DNA of 18,227 bases, from assembly GCA_045639905.1 (NCBI GenBank), contig JAZUDZ010000031.1:1-18227 (forward strand), given 5' to 3'. The translations under genes and the position numbers were made by a program. The notes under the pieces were generated by a model. That model was not told the origin of the DNA. It saw only the letters and a list, made by a program, of their open reading frames with translations, and did no database searches. Source of the stretch: RGIG426 sp045639905. GTDB taxonomy: Bacteria; Bacillota; Clostridia; Oscillospirales; Acutalibacteraceae. This document shows positions 13,661 to 18,227 of this stretch, piece after piece; within the stretch, counting starts at the first letter, position 1, and every line of letters begins with the position of its first letter.

Positions 13661-16549
13661 TTAGCCTAATTTCTCAATCATGTGAGCGAGGAATTTACGA
13701 ATCATCAAAACGTCCTTCATGTCAAGCGATTTATCGCCGTTCACATCGGCGTTCAGCTGATCGATTTCGTCGGCCAGGCCAGCAAGGAATTTTCGAAGGA
13801 GTAAGACGTCCTTCATGTCGACAACCCCGTCCCCGTTTCCGTCACCGTACACGAGTTCGGAAATGCCGGATTCGTCCGACTGATCACCGGATTCATCTTC
13901 GGACTCGTCTGAAGATGCCGTCGTGGTCGGAGTAACAACATTTTCCGTCGTAGTCGTCGGAGCTTCCACAGTCGTCGTGGTCGGCGCCTCGGTGGTCGTC
14001 GTCGTGGTTGTCGTCGTTGTGGTCGTCGTCGTTGTGGTCGTCGGCTCCGGCACCGTAAAGAAGACAAAAGCTTCAACACGGTCACCATAGAAGAAAGCCT
14101 CATCCACGGGAGCCCCGTTCACGGTAATCTCCGCATCCGGAGTAATCTTCGTAGTGCTGTAATTGTAGTAATAATCCAGTTGCAGCAGATAGGTTTTCCC
14201 GGCCTCAAAAGATTCTCCCGCATAGTCGTCTTCCAGCCGCCAGGAAGCGCCGGCGTCACCGCCTTCGGCACATATGGCATATCCTTGCGGCCTCATACCG
14301 GCGGCAGGAGTTTCTATCGTGAAATGCAGGGAGGAAAGCACTTCCAGTTCCTCCGTCACCGTCAGCGGAATCAAAACTTCGGCATAGCCACTGTAAATAC
14401 GAAGCGTCGCTTCGGCAGTGCCATACTCCCAGTCTACAGAAAAATCGAGGGTATCTTCCCCGACGGAAAAATCGTCCGTCTCCCTGTCATAAGACCAAAG
14501 GACCTCTGTTCCGTCTTTATATTTCACATTCAGCTGAAGGCCGTCCAGAATAGGCTCTTCCACGTTATATCCGCAATATGTGGTCTTGGTCGGCAAAGAG
14601 GCTACCAGGAGCTCTTCAATGGGATTCTCCTGCAGTTCCACTTTCTGCGGAATAACCGTGTCGTCACAGTCGTGTTCGAAATGGATAAAAATCAAGTAGG
14701 TATTCCCGGCTTCCAGACAGGCATTTACCACCATCTGTTTTTTATCGAAACATTCCGCTACCGGCACGTCATCTCCCACAAGGAACACACCGCCGTACAT
14801 TTCCGTTTCTCCGCTGGCGTCGGTACTGAACCGGTAAATCCCGTCTTCTTCAGGAGTAAAGGTACTGATGGTACAGCCGTTTGTCGACACGGGCACGTCA
14901 GCCAGCTCGCCATATTCCAGTTCGACCGGTGCCAGAACCGTTACCGGAATCTTGGTTTCGAGTCCGGTGCTTTCGCCGGTAATCGTTATATTGGTCGTTC
15001 CGGCATTCTTTGCAATGAAACCATCGTCTATAAGCAAAACATCTTCGTCGTCTGATTTGACAGAGATATTTTCTTCGATATGATCCCCGTACGGAGCATA
15101 AAAAATATCCGGATATAAATAATCGTCCTCATACAAAATGATTTCATCCAGTCCCTCTTTGGCCTCGTCGTCGGCCACGACCATAAACCCGTCTACACCG
15201 GGATCGTTGACAATCTTAACCGTAACCGTACATGGATCCAGGTCGGCAGGGTACTCCTCCGGATTATAGCCAATTCCCACCGTCCATGTCTCGCCGGGCT
15301 CCACATGAATCTTCACTCCGAGCTCCGTTCCATACCCGAACGAAATCGGGCCTCCGATGCCATAGGTGGAATACACCTGAACCGGAATGGGAGCGTTTAC
15401 CAGAATACGATAATCCCCCTCTTCCTCTGCTTCGAACAATTGAATCTCCTGCCAATGCTTCGCAGTTAATTCAAAGGTGTATTCCCGGTCGAGCACCATA
15501 CATTCCGAATCCTCAACCGTGATTTCCATCTCGTCCTTGGCGCCGTTTGGAAGTGTGGCGGTGAGCGTAAAGGTCCCTGTTTTTTGGTATGTCACGACAC
15601 AATAGTTATCCCCTAGGCCCACAATCTGGGCAATCTCGTTGTCACTGACGGACCAGTTTACGTCCCCTTTCGATTCCTCCGGCGAAAGAACCGCATCAAA
15701 CTCCTCCGTGAAGCCGACACGGCTGTATTCGTCCTCATATGTTCGAACGATTTCCACGCTTTCCGCCTCTTTTACTTTGCGGAAGGTTACGTCATAGGCT
15801 CCGCGTGCTCCGCTGTAACACACGGCTTTGAAGAACAACGTTTCCCCGGCTTCATAATCATACGAATAGAGGAAATTTCGTCCGACACCCGAGTCGTCGG
15901 TATACGTAATATAGCTTCCGTCTCCATAGTAAACATACAAATACGGATCCCCCATGTAGTTTTTCGACTCGAGAACATAGGTGCCGTCTTCCTCTGCCGT
16001 GAAGGAATAAAAGGCAAACATGTCTTCTTCGTCGAATCGGATTCTCTCATTAAATCCGTCGGTCAATTCCGTACACGGAATTTTTTCCAGACAAACCGTC
16101 GTGTCCGCGTTATATGCATTCACAACAATTGTGTAGTCACGTCCGGCTTCCAAAACGACTTGGGCTTCGGATTCTTCATCGTTGTAAAAATGGTCTACCT
16201 CTTCCCCGCTTTCATCTTCGTACAGGGTAATGAGTCCGTATAACCCATACGGGGCAAAGTTGCTGGACATGACATAGGGTCCGGATTCCTTCACCGTAAA
16301 CGCAAACATTTCGTCCTCACCGGATAAAACCGTATAGGTTTTACCGAGAACGAATCCTTCTTCCTCCTCACCGCTTTCTTCCAGCGACTCTTCCAGGGAC
16401 TCTTCGAGAGAAGCATCCTCCGTAGAGCCCTCCTTCAAAAGACCGGTATCAAAATTCCCGGCCTTTCGGGCAAGAGATGAGAGCGGCAGCATGGTGCAGA
16501 TAAAGAGAACTGCCAGCAGCATCGCCATCATTTTTTTCGTCATTTTCAT
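13661..16549 (-). CDS. P5: secreted multi-domain dockerin protein, paralogue of P1
   Basis: This 962-aa protein matches P1 from end to end. The signal peptide is MKMTKKMMAMLLAVLFICTM (cleavage after SLA). An acidic segment with tandem SLEE units follows, longer than in P1. PPC-like domains come next (FYSFTAEEDGTYVL, DPYLYVYYGD at about 180-205), then an Ig-like group 2 domain (VNWSVSDNEIA). Weaker PPC/Ig-like modules follow, and a Big_3-like domain (LPTKTTYC...GLQLNVKY). The FEAGKTY...ITVNG module leads to a very long Thr linker of about 18 consecutive Thr plus two TTTT blocks. The dockerin is 902-956 (loops DGNGDGVVDMKD and DVNGDKSLDMKD, ending AHMIEKLG). No catalytic residues are recognised. 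AGGAG is 7 nt before the ATG. It is divergent from P6. The body is clearly diverged from P1, while the ends (signal peptide, dockerin, leader) are much closer. Confidence 0.9.
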   Translation of the reverse strand: MKMTKKMMAMLLAVLFICTMLPLSSLARKAGNFDTGLLKEGSTEDASLEESLEESLEESGEEEEGFVLGKTYTVLSGEDEMFAFTVKESGPYVMSSNFAPYGLYGLITLYEDESGEEVDHFYNDEESEAQVVLEAGRDYTIVVNAYNADTTVCLEKIPCTELTDGFNERIRFDEEDMFAFYSFTAEEDGTYVLESKNYMGDPYLYVYYGDGSYITYTDDSGVGRNFLYSYDYEAGETLFFKAVCYSGARGAYDVTFRKVKEAESVEIVRTYEDEYSRVGFTEEFDAVLSPEESKGDVNWSVSDNEIAQIVGLGDNYCVVTYQKTGTFTLTATLPNGAKDEMEITVEDSECMVLDREYTFELTAKHWQEIQLFEAEEEGDYRILVNAPIPVQVYSTYGIGGPISFGYGTELGVKIHVEPGETWTVGIGYNPEEYPADLDPCTVTVKIVNDPGVDGFMVVADDEAKEGLDEIILYEDDYLYPDIFYAPYGDHIEENISVKSDDEDVLLIDDGFIAKNAGTTNITITGESTGLETKIPVTVLAPVELEYGELADVPVSTNGCTISTFTPEEDGIYRFSTDASGETEMYGGVFLVGDDVPVAECFDKKQMVVNACLEAGNTYLIFIHFEHDCDDTVIPQKVELQENPIEELLVASLPTKTTYCGYNVEEPILDGLQLNVKYKDGTEVLWSYDRETDDFSVGEDTLDFSVDWEYGTAEATLRIYSGYAEVLIPLTVTEELEVLSSLHFTIETPAAGMRPQGYAICAEGGDAGASWRLEDDYAGESFEAGKTYLLQLDYYYNYSTTKITPDAEITVNGAPVDEAFFYGDRVEAFVFFTVPEPTTTTTTTTTTTTTTTTTEAPTTTTVEAPTTTTENVVTPTTTASSDESEDESGDQSDESGISELVYGDGNGDGVVDMKDVLLLRKFLAGLADEIDQLNADVNGDKSLDMKDVLMIRKFLAHMIEKLG
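13920..14045 (-). repeat. Thr-rich linker coding repeat in P5
   Basis: A run of ACN codons encodes about 18 threonines, then EAPTTTTVEAPTTTT. It is longer than the P1 linker (8 Thr then TTTT blocks), which suggests length change by slippage since the two genes diverged. Confidence 0.85.
16374..16412 (-). repeat. Short tandem repeat encoding ESLEESLEES in P5
   Basis: Repeats of a 12-bp unit (plus-strand form GACTCTTCCAG and variants) encode SLEE three times. P1 has only one SLEE here, so the unit number differs between paralogues. Confidence 0.75.
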
Positions 16550-16586
16550 AGAATCACTCCTATATAAAGATTTAGTTTACCTCTTT

Positions 16587-16616
16587 ATATTACCACACAT
16601 AAGCTGTATCCCGCAA
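16587..16616 (-). promoter_or_regulatory. Promoter of P5
   Basis: On the minus strand TTGCGG (16611-16616) and TAATAT (16587-16592) are 18 nt apart, preceded by GTGTGG exactly as for P1. The -35 is weak. Confidence 0.6.
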
Positions 16617-16678
16617 TTGTTTTTACGGGCGATACGGTCCTTTGTCTTCGGGCGGCCTCTACCCCGCATCCATTTTGC

Positions 16679-16708
16679 TTGACAAACCCTCGGTCGCTGA
16701 TATATATT
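16679..16708 (+). promoter_or_regulatory. Promoter of P6
   Basis: TTGACA (16679-16684) and TATATT (16703-16708) with an 18-nt spacer, same architecture as P4 but without the inverted repeat over the -35. Confidence 0.75.
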
Positions 16709-16770
16709 GATAGATAGTCGCCTACAAAACGACTGCAAAAAATACAATTCATCTGAAAGGTTTGTGCAAA

Positions 16771-17847
16771 ATGAAAAGAACATTTCTAGTTGTACTCTCA
16801 GTCCTCATTTTTTCCGTAACGGCGCTGGGTATTGCAACGCTCTCCGGTATGGCCGGCAACAGCACCCTGATTTACAAAATCGACTTTGAAGAAGAAAACG
16901 CCGGCTCCGTTATGAATGTAGACGGAGAAACCATCGGCGAAGTGGTCGAATGGCCGGCCGGCTCCGGCAACCACGCCCTCAAATACATCATGAATCCCTA
17001 CACCTACGACGAACGAAATGCCGGTCGTCATCCGTATATTTACCCGACGGGTCTCAGTGAAGCCTTGACGGTTCAGGGCAATATTCCGAACGGCGGTGCC
17101 ATTCACTTCACCGTCAGCGTCGGTTGTGAAGCGGCCGATTTAAACGGTCGTTGGGATATGAGACCGTATTTGTATCCCATGATGCTTACCGGCGAGTGTG
17201 AAAACTATTTCACCATCGAGACCAGTACACTTGTCCCGGGTGCCGATTCCTTTAATACCACCGAATTCTCTTTAGACGAGTTTTGGGATCCCGCCACGGC
17301 CGACTACCAAAGCGGCCCGGTTGCCCTTTTTGACGACGAAACTCTCGGAGTCTATTTGGCCGGCAAAGCCGTCTATTATGATGACATCACACTGGAATGG
17401 TACGGTGACTGGAAACCGGTTACCCATGTTCTTCTTTGCTATCCGGGCACCGATGTTCCGCTGGCTCACTCCGACATCAACGATGCTTACAATCCCGAAG
17501 AATCCGAAGAATCCGAAGAATCCGAGGAAATACATGTGGAATTGACCACAACGGCCGGTGACCCGACTACAACCACTACGCCGGGCATAACCACGACCGC
17601 CGGCGAAACGGCCCCGGCCACCACAACCGGTGTTGTTTCCGAAGCCGATTCCGACATTCCCGCCATTGTATCCGGCGATGTCAACAATGACAGTTTTGTG
17701 GACATGAAAGACGTGCTGGCCCTGCGCAAGTTCCTGGCCGGAATGGATGTTCAAATTAACGCCTTGAATGCGGACGCAAACGAGGATGGCAGCACGAATA
17801 TGAAAGACGTACTGACAATCCGGAAACGTTTGGCTCATCTCCTCTAA
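16771..17847 (+). CDS. P6: secreted CBM/lectin-like jelly-roll candidate with Thr linker and dockerin
   Basis: This 358-aa paralogue of P4 starts MKRTFLVVLSVLIFSVTALG. I chose the ATG at 16771 because GAAAGG (16755-16760) is 10 nt upstream and P4 starts at the matching position; the in-frame TTG at 16762 is too close to that site. The N-terminal module opens LIYKIDFEEENAGSVM and keeps EVVEWPAGSGNHALKYI, GRHPYI and VYYDDITLEWYG. LLCYPGTDVPLAHSDIN follows as in P4. The linker here is longer: (EES)n, then TTTAGDPTTTTT-type Thr repeats that P4 lacks. The dockerin has loops DVNNDSFVDMKD and DANEDGSTNMKD; the second has Asn at the usual Asp position 9. Carbohydrate binding is inferred from fold-like features only. 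Confidence 0.9.
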   Translation: MKRTFLVVLSVLIFSVTALGIATLSGMAGNSTLIYKIDFEEENAGSVMNVDGETIGEVVEWPAGSGNHALKYIMNPYTYDERNAGRHPYIYPTGLSEALTVQGNIPNGGAIHFTVSVGCEAADLNGRWDMRPYLYPMMLTGECENYFTIETSTLVPGADSFNTTEFSLDEFWDPATADYQSGPVALFDDETLGVYLAGKAVYYDDITLEWYGDWKPVTHVLLCYPGTDVPLAHSDINDAYNPEESEESEESEEIHVELTTTAGDPTTTTTPGITTTAGETAPATTTGVVSEADSDIPAIVSGDVNNDSFVDMKDVLALRKFLAGMDVQINALNADANEDGSTNMKDVLTIRKRLAHLL

Positions 17848-17900
17848 GCTTTTCGGCAAGTACGCGAAACCCGCAAACAACCTATATCACAGCAAAAAGA

Positions 17901-17926
17901 AAGGCGCTCGTGAAAACGGGCGCCTT
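17901..17926 (+). terminator. Rho-independent terminator of P6
   Basis: AAGGCGCTCG, loop TGAAAA, CGGGCGCCTT with CTTTCTTATCTT after it. It is nearly identical to the P4 terminator, including the loop. Confidence 0.9.
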
Positions 17927-17948
17927 CTTTCTTATCTTAAAAATTCGA

Positions 17949-17995
17949 CAGAATACTCCCACCTCTAAACGAAGTGAAGGTGGCGAGATGAATGC
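17949..17995 (+). mobile_element. Left end (LE) of a tnpB-bearing IS200/IS605-type element
   Basis: CAGAATACTCC, hairpin CCACCT/AGGTGG (17959-17964 with 17978-17983), then GAGATGAATGCCG. The flanking words match the left end at 388-438 although the hairpin sequences differ. It sits about 130 bp before tnpB, with no tnpA in between. Confidence 0.65.
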
Positions 17996-18053
17996 CGCCC
18001 GTTTCTGTGTGAATCAATAACGAAATATGGTTCTTCTTTCCTTTTGTGAATGT

Positions 18054-18075
18054 CATGTGGAAAATTTTCCACATG
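18054..18075. repeat. Perfect 22-bp palindrome upstream of tnpB
   Basis: CATGTGGAAAA joined directly to TTTTCCACATG. It lies inside the element, 48 bp before the tnpB start. It could be an operator or a cruciform/hairpin in single-stranded DNA. Confidence 0.8.
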
Positions 18076-18123
18076 CAAAGGTGTATTCTTACATTGTAAA
18101 TTTTGAGGAAAGGAGGAACATCT

Positions 18124-18227
18124 ATGTATTTGACTGTTAAACAACAGGTTAAGTCTTTGACAAAGAATGACTATCGGAATCTTCGGGAACTTTGTCATAT
18201 TGCCAAGAATCTCGTTAATGAAGCAAC
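18124..18227 (+). CDS. tnpB: IS200/IS605 family TnpB-like protein (partial, 3' end beyond window)
   Basis: The frame reads MYLTVKQQVKSLTKNDYRNL and continues to the edge (34 codons). This matches the N-terminal start of TnpB/OrfB (WED-domain region, with the following helix LCHIAKNLVNEA). TnpB proteins are RNA-guided nucleases that help retain the element. The RuvC residues, the zinc finger and the guide RNA at the right end are all outside the window. A strong GGAAAGGAGG ribosome binding site is at 18107-18116. The call rests on few residues but agrees with the left end just upstream. Confidence 0.8.
   Translation, partial: MYLTVKQQVKSLTKNDYRNLRELCHIAKNLVNEA

Noticed and set aside
13978..14042. 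Possible CRISPR or satellite array in the GTCGTGGTTGTC-type repeat
   Set aside because: It is in frame coding sequence for poly-Thr, with no spacers; a linker explains it.
16762..16770. TTG start three codons upstream in P6
   Set aside because: It is 1 nt from the GAAAGG site, too close for initiation; ATG at 16771 has normal spacing and matches P4.

Overview
The window looks like part of a Gram-positive Clostridia chromosome, probably a Ruminococcaceae/Oscillospiraceae-like gut or rumen bacterium. The reasons are AGGAGG-type ribosome binding sites, TTGACA/TATAAT-type promoters, threonine-rich linkers and C-terminal type I-like dockerins (duplicated Ca-binding loops of the form DxNxDGxxDMKDV). 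This assignment is inference from sequence style only.

Layout. (1) 1-440: the 5' part of an IS200/IS605 tnpA reading out of the left edge, with its promoter and left-end hairpin. (2) 523-1764: a minus-strand COG1373-type AAA ATPase (DUF4143), more A/T-rich than its neighbours. Its consensus promoter sits between two identical 34-bp repeats. (3) 1929-17926: a block of six secreted dockerin proteins, called P1 to P6 here. P1 (1965-4871, -), P2 (5007-10016, -), P3 (10175-12322, -), P4 (12528-13541, +), P5 (13661-16549, -) and P6 (16771-17847, +). (4) 17949-18227: a second IS200/IS605-type left end followed by the start of a tnpB reading out of the right edge.

The six dockerin genes fall into three paralogous pairs. 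P1/P5 carry PPC-like, Ig-like and terminal modules, then a Thr linker. P2/P3 share a ~110-aa repeated module, and P2 adds large beta-helix-like regions. P4/P6 carry an N-terminal lectin/CBM-like jelly-roll candidate. Every gene appears to have its own promoter and its own rho-independent terminator, so the block is a set of single-gene units rather than an operon. Promoter type follows the paralogous pair. The four minus-strand genes share one terminator sequence and the two plus-strand genes share another.

No glycoside hydrolase, other enzyme signature or cohesin is visible in the six proteins. The simplest reading is a set of non-catalytic, secreted, probably substrate- or surface-binding parts that would plug into a cohesin scaffold encoded elsewhere. 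The dockerins form two subtypes that separate by strand and protein class, while both subtypes keep Met/Leu-Lys at the positions that set cohesin specificity in known type I dockerins. The IS left ends both face the block, so the elements point outwards. A short relic beside the left IS suggests the block once extended further left.
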